DNA of 64,000 nt from an uncultured Clostridia bacterium (GTDB lineage Bacteria; Bacillota; Clostridia; Christensenellales; Borkfalkiaceae). The translations under genes were made by a program, and so were the position numbers. Of the stretch, positions 41,731 through 51,600 are shown in pieces (positions within the stretch are counted from its first letter, which is position 1; each line of letters opens with the position of its first letter). Location of the stretch: the NCBI GenBank assembly GCA_934278995.1, contig CAKQWM010000001.1:354386-418385 (forward strand), read 5' to 3'. Below the pieces are notes generated by a model that saw only the letters and a program-made list of their open reading frames with translations, was not told where the DNA came from and searched no databases.

Positions 41731-42406
41731 AAAGTGGGGCAATAGGTCGATTTTCGACGATTTTTCTTATGAATTTAAACCGCAAAAAACCACAGTTATT
41801 TTAGGTAAATCGGGAGTCGGTAAAACGACTTTGTTATCGATAATCGCGGGGACTACCGATTATGAAGGAAAAACGGAAGGTTTCGGAAAAATCGGATACG
41901 TTTTCCAGACGCCGAGGCTTATCCCTTTTATGACGGTAAAAGAAAATCTGCAATACGCTTTATCTTCCGTTTACGATAAAAAAACCTGCGATGAAAAAGC
42001 CGAGGCGTTTTTTCGTTTTGCCGATATAATTCCGCTGAAAAATAAACTTGCAAAAAACCTGTCCGGCGGCGAAATGCAACGCGTCAGTCTGATACGCGCG
42101 TTTTTGTATCCGTCGGAAACAATACTATCCGACGAGCCGTTTTCTTCGCTCGATATCGGCTTAAAAATGAAGATAATCGACCTATACAGGGACTTATCGC
42201 AAAAAACCCCTAAAACCTCTCTTTTAGTTACGCACGATATCGACGAGGCTTTGTTTCTTGCCGACGAAATCTTGTTTATCTCGGAAAACGGTCATAAAAC
42301 TTTTTACGTCGAAACTAAAAAAGAAGACAGAAAATACGGCTACGAAAAAAACAACGCTTTAAGAGCCGAACTTTACGAATTGTTTTTACAAAATCCGTCG
42401 GTATAG
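41705..42406 (+). CDS. ABC transporter ATP-binding protein (NitT/TauT type)
   Basis: 233 residues starting at GTG 41705, chosen because AAAGGAGG lies 6 nt upstream inside the permease gene. Walker A GKSGVGKTT, Q-loop FQTPRLIPF, signature LSGGEMQR, Walker B ILSDEPFSSLD, switch His in VTHDIDEA. It powers the transporter formed with the two preceding genes. Confidence 0.93.
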   Translation: MPKLIGITKKWGNRSIFDDFSYEFKPQKTTVILGKSGVGKTTLLSIIAGTTDYEGKTEGFGKIGYVFQTPRLIPFMTVKENLQYALSSVYDKKTCDEKAEAFFRFADIIPLKNKLAKNLSGGEMQRVSLIRAFLYPSETILSDEPFSSLDIGLKMKIIDLYRDLSQKTPKTSLLVTHDIDEALFLADEILFISENGHKTFYVETKKEDRKYGYEKNNALRAELYELFLQNPSV

Positions 42407-42507
42407 TCGGTATAATTCTTACCTTTTGCGTCGATAATTTAACCCGAAAGCGGACGATATAATTTTATTTTACATAAAATATAGGGGACGGTCCGCTATG
42501 AGGTGCC

Positions 42508-42873
42508 ATGATAAAAAGAGGAGAATTATACTATGCGGATTTAAGTCCGAATTTCGGTAGCGAACAAGGCGGAATACGCCCCGTTCTGGTAGTGCAGAAC
42601 GACGTCGGCAATAAGTACAGCCCGACGGTCATCGCCGCCGCGATTACGAGTAAACTTACCAAAGCAAGGTTACCTACTCATATAGAAATTTCCGCAAGCG
42701 ATTACGGACTCAGTAAAGATTCGGTCATTTTATTGGAACAAATCCGCACGATCGACAAGCGCCGTTTAAAGGAAAAAATCGGCGTCCTCGATACGACCGT
42801 TATGCGTCGCGTAAACGACGGCTTGATAATAAGCCTCGGCGTCGGCGGAGCGGTCGATAATATTCGGGGCTGA
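42508..42873 (+). CDS. mazF: MazF/PemK-family endoribonuclease (NdoA-like), no adjacent antitoxin
   Basis: 121 residues. The SH3-like barrel starts RGELYYADLSPNFGSEQGG; GIRPVLVVQND and TVIAAAITSK match EndoA/MazF, and the catalytic Arg (GGIRP) is present. It cleaves mRNA at short motifs when free of antitoxin. In most toxin pairs a small ribbon-helix-helix gene lies just upstream; the ~100 bp upstream here hold none, so the antitoxin is elsewhere or the gene has another role. RBS GAGGTG is very close to the ATG. Confidence 0.88.
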   Translation: MIKRGELYYADLSPNFGSEQGGIRPVLVVQNDVGNKYSPTVIAAAITSKLTKARLPTHIEISASDYGLSKDSVILLEQIRTIDKRRLKEKIGVLDTTVMRRVNDGLIISLGVGGAVDNIRG

Positions 42874-42918
42874 ACGCAAAAGCGTTTATGTTACAAAAAA
42901 AATATTAAATTAACAAAT

Positions 42919-42957
42919 TTTCCGACGTAAAGAAATTTGCGTCGGAATTTTGTTTTG
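42919..42957 (+). terminator. Terminator after mazF
   Basis: TTCCGACG pairs with CGTCGGAA over a 14-nt loop, followed by TTTTG. Confidence 0.75.
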
Positions 42958-43233
42958 CGCGGCGTTATTTTTTACGGCGTTATAAGGTGTTTTTCCCGGC
43001 TTCTATTCTGCTCGCAAAGAAAAAAAGAGGCAAAAAACACAAGCGCAATTTTTACGAAACCGCTAAAAAACGAAAAAAGGTTATAAAACCCTTTATTTTT
43101 GACGTACGATATGATATAATTTATCTGCCTTAGGGTGAACGCGGGATAAAAATACGACGCTCGGTTTGCCCGAAAGCGCATTATATAATTTTTTTTGTTT
43201 GCCGAAATTCGGCTTACAACAAGGAGATTTATT

Positions 43234-43752
43234 ATGTTTAACAGTACCAAACAAAAAATCAAAATGACTAAGACCGCTCTTTTGTCGCAAATTACAACCC
43301 TTTTTGTGGCTTTGGTCGCTTTTTTAATCGTTCAACTTGCGGTAGGAAAAGAAAAATTGGGTTTTGCGCCTATATGGATGCTATTTATAGTTTACTTTTT
43401 GGGTACGTTTGCCTTCGCGCTGCCCGTCGGGCTGATAAAAAAATCCGCGCTTGCGATAGTCGCCGGGGGTATTTCGGGCGTTTTCGGTCTCGAAATTTTG
43501 CTTTTCTGCGTAGCCGATATCAGATTCTGGTACGTATGGATTGTAATCGGTCTGGTTCTTCTTATTCTCGTATTCGTTCTGACGTTTTTCTTAAAAGCGG
43601 ACGCCCTTACCGTTGAATTCGATAATCAACCCGATTCCGGAAGAAAAACTTACGCCGAAAGAAAAGCCGAAAAGTTAAACGCTCCCGAAAAAGAAGAAAA
43701 ACCTTTACCCAAGGTAAAATCCTTCAAGGACGAAAACAGCAAGGAAATTTAA
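43234..43752 (+). CDS. Four-helix membrane protein of unknown function
   Basis: 172 residues from ATG 43234 (AAGGAG upstream). Four hydrophobic helices at about 14-36, 47-67, 72-95 and 98-120, then a charged cytoplasmic tail rich in Lys and Glu (GRKTYAERKAEKLNAPEKEEK). No family recognised. It stands alone, upstream of pncB. Confidence 0.65.
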   Translation: MFNSTKQKIKMTKTALLSQITTLFVALVAFLIVQLAVGKEKLGFAPIWMLFIVYFLGTFAFALPVGLIKKSALAIVAGGISGVFGLEILLFCVADIRFWYVWIVIGLVLLILVFVLTFFLKADALTVEFDNQPDSGRKTYAERKAEKLNAPEKEEKPLPKVKSFKDENSKEI

Positions 43753-43916
43753 CGACGCTTATATTAAAAGTCTGCCTATATGCCCGTTATCGATCTGTTT
43801 TTATCGATTGTAAATATGGACGATTTCGTTTTTGAGACGGGTAAAACTACTAAGACGCGGGTAAAAACCACCAAAACGTATGAAAACTTATAGAAAGTTT
43901 AATATTAAGTGACGAT

Positions 43917-45359
43917 ATGAGAAATTTAACTTTATTAACGGATTTTTACGAACTTACGATGATGAACGGATACTATGAAAAAGGCAAGGATCACGAAGTT
44001 GCCGTTTTCGACGTATTTTTTCGTCAGAATCAATATATAACTTATTCTATCGCGGCAGGGCTTGAACAAGTCGTAGAGTATCTTGAAAACCTTCATTTTG
44101 CCGACGACGATATAGCGTATTTAAGAAGTCTTAACACCTTTTCGGAAGATTTTTTGAAGTATCTTGAAACCTTCCGTTTTACGGGCGATCTTTACTCCGT
44201 GCCGGAAGGAACTTTTGTTTTCCCCGGCGAACCCATTCTGACTATACACGCCAACATTCTGGAAGCCCAACTTGTGGAAGCCGCTATTTTGAACATAGTA
44301 AATCACCAGACGCTTATCGCTACGAAATCCGCAAAGGTTTGCGATGCGGCGAAAGGCGATAAGGTTATGGAGTTTGGTTTAAGGCGCGCGCAAGGTCCCG
44401 ACGCCGGTATTTACGGCGCGAGGGCTGCTATAATCGGTGGTTGCGCGCTTACGTCAAACGTGTTGACGGGCAAAATATTCGACGTACCCGTTTCCGGCAC
44501 GCAGGCTCATAGTTGGATTATGGACTTTCCCTCCGAACTCGAGGCTTTCCGCGCTTACGCCGACGTCTATCCCGACGGAGCAATGTTTTTGGTAGATACT
44601 TACGACACGTTGACAAGCGGTGTTCCGAACGCCATAAAAGTCTTTGACGAACTCGTAAAAAAAGGGCATAAACCCGTCGGTATAAGAATCGACAGCGGGG
44701 ATTTGGCATACCTTACCAAACAAGCGAGGAAGATGCTCGACGAAGCAGGTTACGGTTATACCAAAATCTGCGCTTCGGGGGATCTTGACGAAAGGCTTAT
44801 CGCGTCGCTCAAAAATCAGGGCGCCCGCATAGATTTGTGGGGAGTAGGCACAAAACTTATTACAAGCGCAGATATGCCCGCCCTCGGCGGAGTTTATAAA
44901 CTTTCCGCCATAAAACACGGCGACGAGTATATTCCGAAAATCAAACTTTCAAACAACAGCGCGAAAATCACAAACCCCGGGTTTAAAACTCTTTACAGGG
45001 TTTACGATAAGGATGGAATGGCTTTTGCCGACTTAATAGCCCTTAAAACGGACAGTTTTTCCGAATCGCAACCTTTAACGCTTACTCACCCCGTAGAAAA
45101 ATGGAAACAGACCACCTTCAAGGCGGGAGAATATTCTTTACGAGAGTTGAGCGTGAAAATAATGGAAAACGGCAAACGCATCGTAAAAATGCCATCGCTT
45201 AAACAAATTTGCGATTACTGCAAACAGGAAAAGGCGACTTTCTGGGACGAATATAAGCGTATAGATAATCCGCATATCTATAAAGTCGATTTGTCGGACG
45301 CGCTTACGTCGCTTAAAGAAGGAATGATAGAAAAAATCCGTTCTGAAAAAATATGCTGA
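43917..45359 (+). CDS. pncB: Nicotinate phosphoribosyltransferase
   Basis: 480 residues. TDFYELTMMNGYY at the N-terminus, the EFGLRRAQGPD motif (residues ~158-168) and the VGVGTKL-type site (LWGVGTKLITS) are typical of the bacterial NAPRTase of ~480 residues. It makes nicotinate mononucleotide from nicotinate and PRPP for NAD salvage. Its last codons overlap the next gene. Confidence 0.95.
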   Translation: MRNLTLLTDFYELTMMNGYYEKGKDHEVAVFDVFFRQNQYITYSIAAGLEQVVEYLENLHFADDDIAYLRSLNTFSEDFLKYLETFRFTGDLYSVPEGTFVFPGEPILTIHANILEAQLVEAAILNIVNHQTLIATKSAKVCDAAKGDKVMEFGLRRAQGPDAGIYGARAAIIGGCALTSNVLTGKIFDVPVSGTQAHSWIMDFPSELEAFRAYADVYPDGAMFLVDTYDTLTSGVPNAIKVFDELVKKGHKPVGIRIDSGDLAYLTKQARKMLDEAGYGYTKICASGDLDERLIASLKNQGARIDLWGVGTKLITSADMPALGGVYKLSAIKHGDEYIPKIKLSNNSAKITNPGFKTLYRVYDKDGMAFADLIALKTDSFSESQPLTLTHPVEKWKQTTFKAGEYSLRELSVKIMENGKRIVKMPSLKQICDYCKQEKATFWDEYKRIDNPHIYKVDLSDALTSLKEGMIEKIRSEKIC

Positions 45360-45946
45360 AAACACCTTTGGACGATATGAATATATCCGAAAACAAAACG
45401 GAGTATGAAAACGACAACGAGCGGTGCGATAACTGTGTTTTGTGGGACGAAATAGAGAGTTTAAAAGAAATAATTTCCGACAAAAACGAAGAACTTCGGC
45501 AGATGTCTTGCGAACTCGGCGAATTTAAAGGCGCCGAGGAAAAAGCGAAAAAACGCCTGCAACAAAGCGCCGAGGAAGCCGACAGACTGAATAAAAAAGC
45601 GCAGTACGAATACTTGACGGAATTAAAAACCGTAAGGCTTATTTCGGATAAGATAAGGAAGATCTACGCAAATGAACTTTCCGAAGAAAAAACGGCTATA
45701 ACCGACCTATTGACCGACTTATTAAAGGAAGTCGATGCCGAAGGATATCTATACGAGGCTAAAAATACGTCGTTAGGGCTAACGGAAAAATTGTCTGTAA
45801 AAACCCCGCTTCCGAATAAAAAAAGCGAATTTTCCGAGGACTTCGGTTTTGATTTGGACGAGGCGATTAACCCTTCCGAAGAACTCGATCTTAAAACTCT
45901 TTTAAGCGAATTAGGCGTTTTCGGAAGCAACGAAAAAGAGGATTGA
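45353..45946 (+). CDS. Coiled-coil protein of unknown function upstream of lspA
   Basis: 197 residues. Residues ~30-130 are a predicted coiled coil rich in Glu, Lys and Leu (SLKEIISDKNEELRQMS...). The acidic C-terminus has short hydrophobic patches (DLKTLLSELGVFG). ATG 45353 overlaps the pncB stop; ATG 45377 is an alternative. Next to lspA and with this shape it vaguely recalls DivIVA-like proteins, but key N-terminal DivIVA residues are not seen. Confidence 0.6.
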   Translation: MLKTPLDDMNISENKTEYENDNERCDNCVLWDEIESLKEIISDKNEELRQMSCELGEFKGAEEKAKKRLQQSAEEADRLNKKAQYEYLTELKTVRLISDKIRKIYANELSEEKTAITDLLTDLLKEVDAEGYLYEAKNTSLGLTEKLSVKTPLPNKKSEFSEDFGFDLDEAINPSEELDLKTLLSELGVFGSNEKED

Positions 45947-45947
45947 A

Positions 45948-46421
45948 ATGATTTACGCGTTAATTTTTTTCGCCGTGGTTTTGCTTGATCAGATAACCAA
46001 GACCATAGTGGATATGAACAACTTTAATATTCCCGTCATAAACAATTTATTCTATATAACTAATACGAGAAACCCCGGCGCGGCATTCGGAATGATGGCT
46101 GACGAGCCGTTTGCGATGGCGCTTTTTTACGCTCTTACCACAGTGTCGCTTATAGTGCTTTCGGTTTATATGGTAGTAAAAAAGAAAGACAGCAAGTGGC
46201 TCGATCTGTCCCTCACATTTATAGCCGCAGGCGCAGTCGGAAACTTTATCGACAGAGTGGCTTTCAAAGAGGTTCGTGATTTTTTGAACGTAACGTTTTT
46301 TGCAAACTTCAACGTTGCCGATATCGCCGTTTCCGTAGGGGGCGTAATGCTCGTGGTTTATTTTTTATTTTTGGATAAAGAAGCGATTTTCAAATCGAAA
46401 AAAGCAAAGGAAACAAAATGA
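45948..46421 (+). CDS. lspA: Lipoprotein signal peptidase (signal peptidase II)
   Basis: 157 residues, four membrane helices. The two catalytic aspartates lie in GNFIDRV and FNVADI; NTRNPGAAFG is the conserved N-terminal motif. It cleaves prolipoproteins at the lipobox, which the many lipoproteins in this window require. Its last 4 nt overlap the following rlu gene. Confidence 0.95.
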   Translation: MIYALIFFAVVLLDQITKTIVDMNNFNIPVINNLFYITNTRNPGAAFGMMADEPFAMALFYALTTVSLIVLSVYMVVKKKDSKWLDLSLTFIAAGAVGNFIDRVAFKEVRDFLNVTFFANFNVADIAVSVGGVMLVVYFLFLDKEAIFKSKKAKETK

Positions 46422-47332
46422 CGGAAAAACTTATTACAGCCGCTTGTGATTATAAGCGGCTTGATTTATTTCTGGCGGACAATACCGAGTATTCGCGTTC
46501 CCGCATCAAAAAACTTATAGACGACGGCAACGTAACGGTAAACGGAAAATCCTGCAAAAGCGGTTCCTCGGTAAAACTCGGCGACCGCATTACGATTAAC
46601 GCGCCGAATCCGATAAAACTCGACCTGACGCCTCAGGATATACCGCTCGACATAATTTACCAGGACGACGACATTGCCGTAATAAACAAACAGCAGGGGC
46701 TTACCGTCCATTCAGGCGGAGGAACAAACGGGGGAACGCTCGTGAACGCCTTATTATACAGACTCGATAAATTAAGCGGTATAAACGGCGTAATAAGACC
46801 GGGGATAGTTCACAGAATCGACAAAGACACGTCGGGGCTTTTAGTCGTCGCAAAGAACGACTTCGCGCACCTTTCTTTGGCGAAGCAAATACAAGACAAA
46901 ACGGCAAAACGGATTTATCTGGCGCTTTTAGAAGGCGTCGTTAAAGCCGATAACGGGCTTATAGACACGTTTATAAAGCGAAGCGACAAAGACAGGAAAC
47001 TTATGACGACGTCAAAAACGAGCGGAAGAAGGGCGCTGAGCGAATTTAAAGTAATAAAGCGTTACGACGGCTTTACGCTGTGTGAGTTTTCTTTAAAAAC
47101 GGGCAGAACCCATCAGATAAGGGTACATGCGAAATTTATGGGGCATCCCGTCGTAGGTGATAAATCTTACGGCTATAAAAAGCAAAAATTCGATTTAAAC
47201 GGACAATTGCTTCATGCTTATAAACTGATATTGACGCATCCCAAAACGGGTGAAATTATGGAATTTACCGCTCCGCTTCCCGATTATTTTGAAAACGTTT
47301 TAAAAAAACTTAATGCCGATAACGATTTTTAG
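46418..47332 (+). CDS. rluD: RluA-family pseudouridine synthase (RluD-like)
   Basis: 304 residues. N-terminal S4 RNA-binding domain (~15-70, SRSRIKKLIDDGNVTVNG) and catalytic domain with HRIDKDTSGLLVVAKN containing the catalytic Asp. The lspA-rluD order is common in Firmicutes. It should isomerise uridines in 23S rRNA. A copy of the dispersed palindrome lies in the frame at 46928-46948 (ADNGLIDT). Confidence 0.9.
   Translation: MTEKLITAACDYKRLDLFLADNTEYSRSRIKKLIDDGNVTVNGKSCKSGSSVKLGDRITINAPNPIKLDLTPQDIPLDIIYQDDDIAVINKQQGLTVHSGGGTNGGTLVNALLYRLDKLSGINGVIRPGIVHRIDKDTSGLLVVAKNDFAHLSLAKQIQDKTAKRIYLALLEGVVKADNGLIDTFIKRSDKDRKLMTTSKTSGRRALSEFKVIKRYDGFTLCEFSLKTGRTHQIRVHAKFMGHPVVGDKSYGYKKQKFDLNGQLLHAYKLILTHPKTGEIMEFTAPLPDYFENVLKKLNADNDF
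46928..46949 (+). repeat. Dispersed motif inside the pseudouridine synthase gene
   Basis: GCCGATAACGGGCTTATAGACACG, read as ADNGLIDT in the same frame as the copy at 40515. Confidence 0.7.
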
Positions 47333-47349
47333 CGCCGACTTTTGATATA

Positions 47350-47380
47350 AAAAAGGCGACGTATAACGCCGCCTTGATTA
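47350..47380. terminator. Terminator between rluD and the small minus-strand gene
   Basis: AAGGCGACGT..AACGCCGCCTT hairpin with a T-rich 3' side, convergently placed. Confidence 0.6.
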
Positions 47381-47392
47381 TTTTTCGTCGGA

Positions 47393-47555
47393 TTATAAAT
47401 CGTCCGCATCCTGTACGGGTTTTTCGTCGTTACAGACCGTGTTGCCCGTGTAGCTTCCGAAATAATCGTATCTCGACGCAAAATTACTTACAACTTTTGG
47501 TTTTCGTGTTTTGACCGCTTTTGGAACAATTTTTTGTTTCTTTTTGTTTTCTCAT
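47393..47555 (-). pseudogene. Small conserved-looking protein gene with an apparent frameshift
   Basis: On the minus strand an open frame ends ...NFASRYDYFGSYTGN...PVQDADDL before TAA at 47393-47395. This C-terminus resembles a family of ~50-residue uncharacterised proteins I associate with Clostridia. The only nearby ATG (47553-47555) is one base out of frame. Dropping one A from the A6 run at about 47529-47534 would join it into a 53-residue basic-to-acidic peptide. So it is a frameshifted gene, a sequence error, or a case of A-run slippage. AGGAGGT lies ~25 nt upstream, beyond a GCCCGATATCGGGC palindrome. Confidence 0.4.
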
Positions 47556-47662
47556 TTTTATTATCGCCCGATATCGGGCTACCTCCTGCAGATAGTTTGT
47601 GCGGTTTTAATTACTTTATACCCGACTGTTTTTTACAAATTTCGACAAAAGATATAAGATAT

Positions 47663-48415
47663 ATGAAATTCAAAGACTTTATAAAATTACTTTTGAAAAA
47701 GACCGACGAGGTTCTTTGTCCTGAACGTTACACTTGCAACCTGTGCGCAAAAGAAATTTTCGACGACGGCGATTTTTGCGACGAGTGTAAAAAGGAAGTT
47801 CATTTAAACGACGGCATTATTTGTTCCAACTGCGGAAGAATAACGAATATCCCCACGAAGCGTTGCTATTCTTGCAGCGGAGAATGGGCTGTCGATAAAG
47901 CAAGAAGCGCGTTTTTGTACGAGGACGGCGCCGAAAAACTTATAAAGTCGCTGAAATACGGAAGGCGCAAATATATTGCAGAGATTTTAGCGCCCTATTT
48001 AAAAGACGTTTACATTAAAAATTTGTTTACGCCCGACGTTATAACCTTCGTGCCGATGCACAAGAAAAAACAAAAAGCAAGGGGGTTTAATCAAGCCGAA
48101 CTTTTAGCGGAAAATCTGGCAAAACTCGTTGATAATCGGTCTATAGCCCTACTTACCAAAATCAAAGAAACGCCGGAGCAAAAGTCGCTCGATAAAAAAG
48201 AAAGGCAGGAAAATCTGATTTCCTGTTTTAAAGTAACGAACAAAACGCTTGTTAAAGGTAAACGAATTTTAGTTATCGACGACGTTTTAACCACGGGCGC
48301 AACCGCTCACGCCGTGGCAAAAGTTTTAAAAAGAGTCGGGGCAAAATCCGTGTATCTTCTTACCGTGGCAAGCGTTCAGAAGCGTCTTGACGGAAACGAT
48401 CTGGTTTTATATTGA
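47663..48415 (+). CDS. comF: ComF-family phosphoribosyltransferase-like protein
   Basis: 250 residues from ATG 47663; the open frame continues upstream but without a usable start. An N-terminal zinc ribbon has four CxxC pairs (CNLC, CDEC, CSNC, CYSC). The C-terminal PRTase fold has VIDDVLTTGATA (PRPP loop) and RGFNQAELLA. Family members act in DNA uptake for natural competence in Bacillus; in non-competent lineages the role is unclear. No other com genes are here. Confidence 0.88.
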   Translation: MKFKDFIKLLLKKTDEVLCPERYTCNLCAKEIFDDGDFCDECKKEVHLNDGIICSNCGRITNIPTKRCYSCSGEWAVDKARSAFLYEDGAEKLIKSLKYGRRKYIAEILAPYLKDVYIKNLFTPDVITFVPMHKKKQKARGFNQAELLAENLAKLVDNRSIALLTKIKETPEQKSLDKKERQENLISCFKVTNKTLVKGKRILVIDDVLTTGATAHAVAKVLKRVGAKSVYLLTVASVQKRLDGNDLVLY

Positions 48416-48473
48416 TATTTTCGGTTTTAACTTAGGGATATTATATTTGTTATATCTATCCGACACCGCGGTT

Positions 48474-48562
48474 TTTTAGGCAAGCGCTACCGAGATAGAA
48501 AACGAAAACAGCGAGCAACGAAAACTTCGTCGCTCGCTGTTTTGTTTGTCTGTTGCCTAAAA
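48474..48562. terminator. Nested bidirectional terminator between comF and the repeat lipoprotein
   Basis: Inner stem AAAACAGCGAGC/GCTCGCTGTTTT (about 48506-48543) with an extra AACGAA/TTCGT pairing, nested in an outer TTTTAGGCAA/TTGCCTAAAA pair. It serves the convergent genes on both sides. Confidence 0.85.
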
Positions 48563-48623
48563 TAGTTCGATATCCGACTTATAGGCAGACTTTTGATTGT
48601 TTTAACCGAATAATTATCGTGGT

Positions 48624-51600
48624 TTAAGCCGCTACGGGAACATCAAAAACGTTTACGTAAACCTCAAAGAACGAATCGCCTGAGTTTGCGTAAAGTTTAT
48701 CTACGTAACTTACTCTGATAGAGAAGCCCCCACTCGTTTTAGTGTCGCCTTCATAAGTTATCATGTCTCTCGTTATGGTAACGGTCTTTCCGGGATTATT
48801 GCTCCATTCTAAATAAGCGGTACAAGTTTTTCCGATTAAGTTCTTTTTAATAAATTCTTCGATATCGTCGCCGACTTTCAGTTCATAAAAGGGTGCAAAA
48901 GAAGGCTCAAACCTCGTATAGCGGTTCCTTTTTACACTTTCTACAAGACTTGTGAATTGATTTACGTATTCTTGAATCATAGTGCTTGAGTTTTGGATAT
49001 TGAAGATTATGTCATTATAGTCGTTTTCAAAATAACTTACGTCATAGCCTTGGGTTATCAACACTTGCCATTCTTCTTGCATATAGTGGTTACTTTTTAC
49101 TCTTTCTACAAGATTTGTGAATTGATTTACGTAGTCTTGAATCATACCGCCACTTGAGTTTTGGAGATTGAAGATTATGTTGTTATAGTCGTTTTCAAAA
49201 TAACTTACGTCATAGCCTTGGGTTATCAACACTTGCCATTCTTTTTGCATAGCGGTTATTTTGCCGGATACGTCGATTCTGAGTACGTTGCTACCTTCGT
49301 CCCAGGTGTAGGTAACGGTTTCATCGCTATAACTGCCGACGTAGTTATCTATCATAGCGCAAACGAGAGTTCTCTTTGCCGCGTCGAAGTCACAGAAAGT
49401 CGAAAAAAGAGTATGGATTTTATCTTCGTAATGCTCTTGAAGAGTAACGATATACTTGTCGGATTTTACGTGTTTATAAACCCTGAAAGGACTCTTTTCC
49501 ATGTATTGATAAACGAAGGTACCGACAAGAGAATCGTCTGACGGCACGTATAAGTCGATCGTTTTTTCGGAATCGTCCGGACGGCACAGCATAACAGTAT
49601 TCTCTGCGTATATCGCGCAATAATCATCGTATCTTTCGTATTTTGTGTAGAAGCCGTTGTTATCCATGGCGTAACCGTTATCGTACAAAGTTATTGTTGA
49701 CTTATTGTCAAGCGAACCGGTACCTCTGTACGTTGCGAGTTCTTTCGCGCCGGTCATATCGGGCGCTATGATTACGGTTATACCTTCAGAGTACTTTGAA
49801 TCACCTATAGTGAAGGTTGCCGAAACGTAATACGACCCGACCTTTGTAAAATCATGACCGCTTAACGAGTAAGTTCCTTCGGCAAAACTAAGAGTCGTTT
49901 CCGTCTGGTCACTGTAAGTTACCTTTGCGGAAATCTTGTTAAGCGCTTCCGTTATCTGCTCCTCGGTTACGCCGACCGTTAAAGTCAGTTTGTTTTGAAT
50001 TAACTCAACCGATTTAACGTAGGGTTTTTGTTTAATTTCGGCAAGCCATTTTTTAAAGTTAGCAAATTGAGTTTTTGCTTCTTCGAGAGACATAACGCTT
50101 TTCAATTTATCAACCCAACGGCTAAATTCGCTGGAATATGCTTTTTTGAGTTCATTGTCGAGCGCATCGTAAAAGTTTCCGGTTATGTTACAATACCTCA
50201 AATAACGCATATCGTCTTCATAAGTAAAACTATTTATGAAATCTGCCAAAACGGAATTTTTAAGGTATCCGTAATTTTTCAGTACGTCGGTAACGTCGGT
50301 GGTTTTTAAGGTCAAATCGATTATTTCGACGTATTGATTATATAAATCCGTATATTCGGGATAGGCTTTTTCGTACGCAGCCCACTGTTCGGCAAACTCT
50401 TTTTTAAGTTGCGTTTTTACGCTTTCAATAGCGTAAGATTTTAACATGGGATAGAACTCATTCTCCACGGTCGATTGTATTGCTTCTATCGCCGCTCTCG
50501 TTTTTGCGTCGTCTATTTGTTGTAAGAGCGCGGTTTGCTTATCGGTTATCTCCTTGCTCCATTCGATGGAGAAACCGTTATTAGAACAAGATTCTTGAAT
50601 GTTAAGGAGCGATTCAAAGATATTATTTTGTAACTGCGATTTTAACGACGTAAGGTCCTCTCCGCCTTGTTGAGAAAGTTCGTTTCTTAACTTTTCGACG
50701 TAATCGAGTATTTTTTGACAACCCGCGCGAACGCCTTCGGGCGTAGTTGCGCCGTTTGTCGCGGCAACAAGTTCGTCATACTTGTCGCGCATTTCCTGAG
50801 TAATCCGATCGCGGTATTCGTTTTCCAAATCGTTCCACGCATTCATATATTCGGTTAAGCATGCCTGTCTTGTTTCTTCGAGTTCCAAATATGCCGAAAC
50901 TACCTGCAAAAGTTGTTCGGCGGGCTCAGCCGCTTCGTCAACAGCCGCTTTATTCTCGGCGGCTTCTATATTGCTTAAAATTTCGTCGTACTGCGCGGTA
51001 AGACTTTGTTCTACGGGGACGTTGTATCTTTGAACGAGGTCTTGCCATTTATTTTCGATCGAACGTCTTGTTTGTTCTTTGTAAGAGGACAAATCGTCCT
51101 GGAAATTATTTTTTACCTCGTTTAAAAGTTCGTCGAATTTTTGACGTATCGTTTCGAGATCGGCTTCGGTTTCGGCTTTTTTGAGCAAGCCTTTTAAATT
51201 TTCGTACTTCTTAGCGAAGTCGGATTGAGATAAAGCGGGATACTGTTCGCAAAGCGTCTTCCACTGTGTGTCAATCTGAGAAAGAAGCGCATTGATTTGC
51301 TCTTCGGTAACTTTTTCGACCTCTCCGCCTTGCTGAGAAAGTTCGTTTCTTAACTTTTCGACGTAATCGAGTATTTTTTGACAACCCGCGCGAACGCCTT
51401 CGGGTGTAGTTGCGCCGTTTGTCGCGGCAACAAGTTCGTTATACTTGTCGAGCATTTCCTGAGTAATCTGATCGCGGTAATCTACCGTGAACGCCTCCCA
51501 CGCAAGAATAGATTCGGCTAAGCATGCCTGTCTTGTTTCTTCGAGTTCCAGATATGCCGAAACTACCTGCAAAAGTTGTTCGGTGGGCTCAGCCGCCTTG

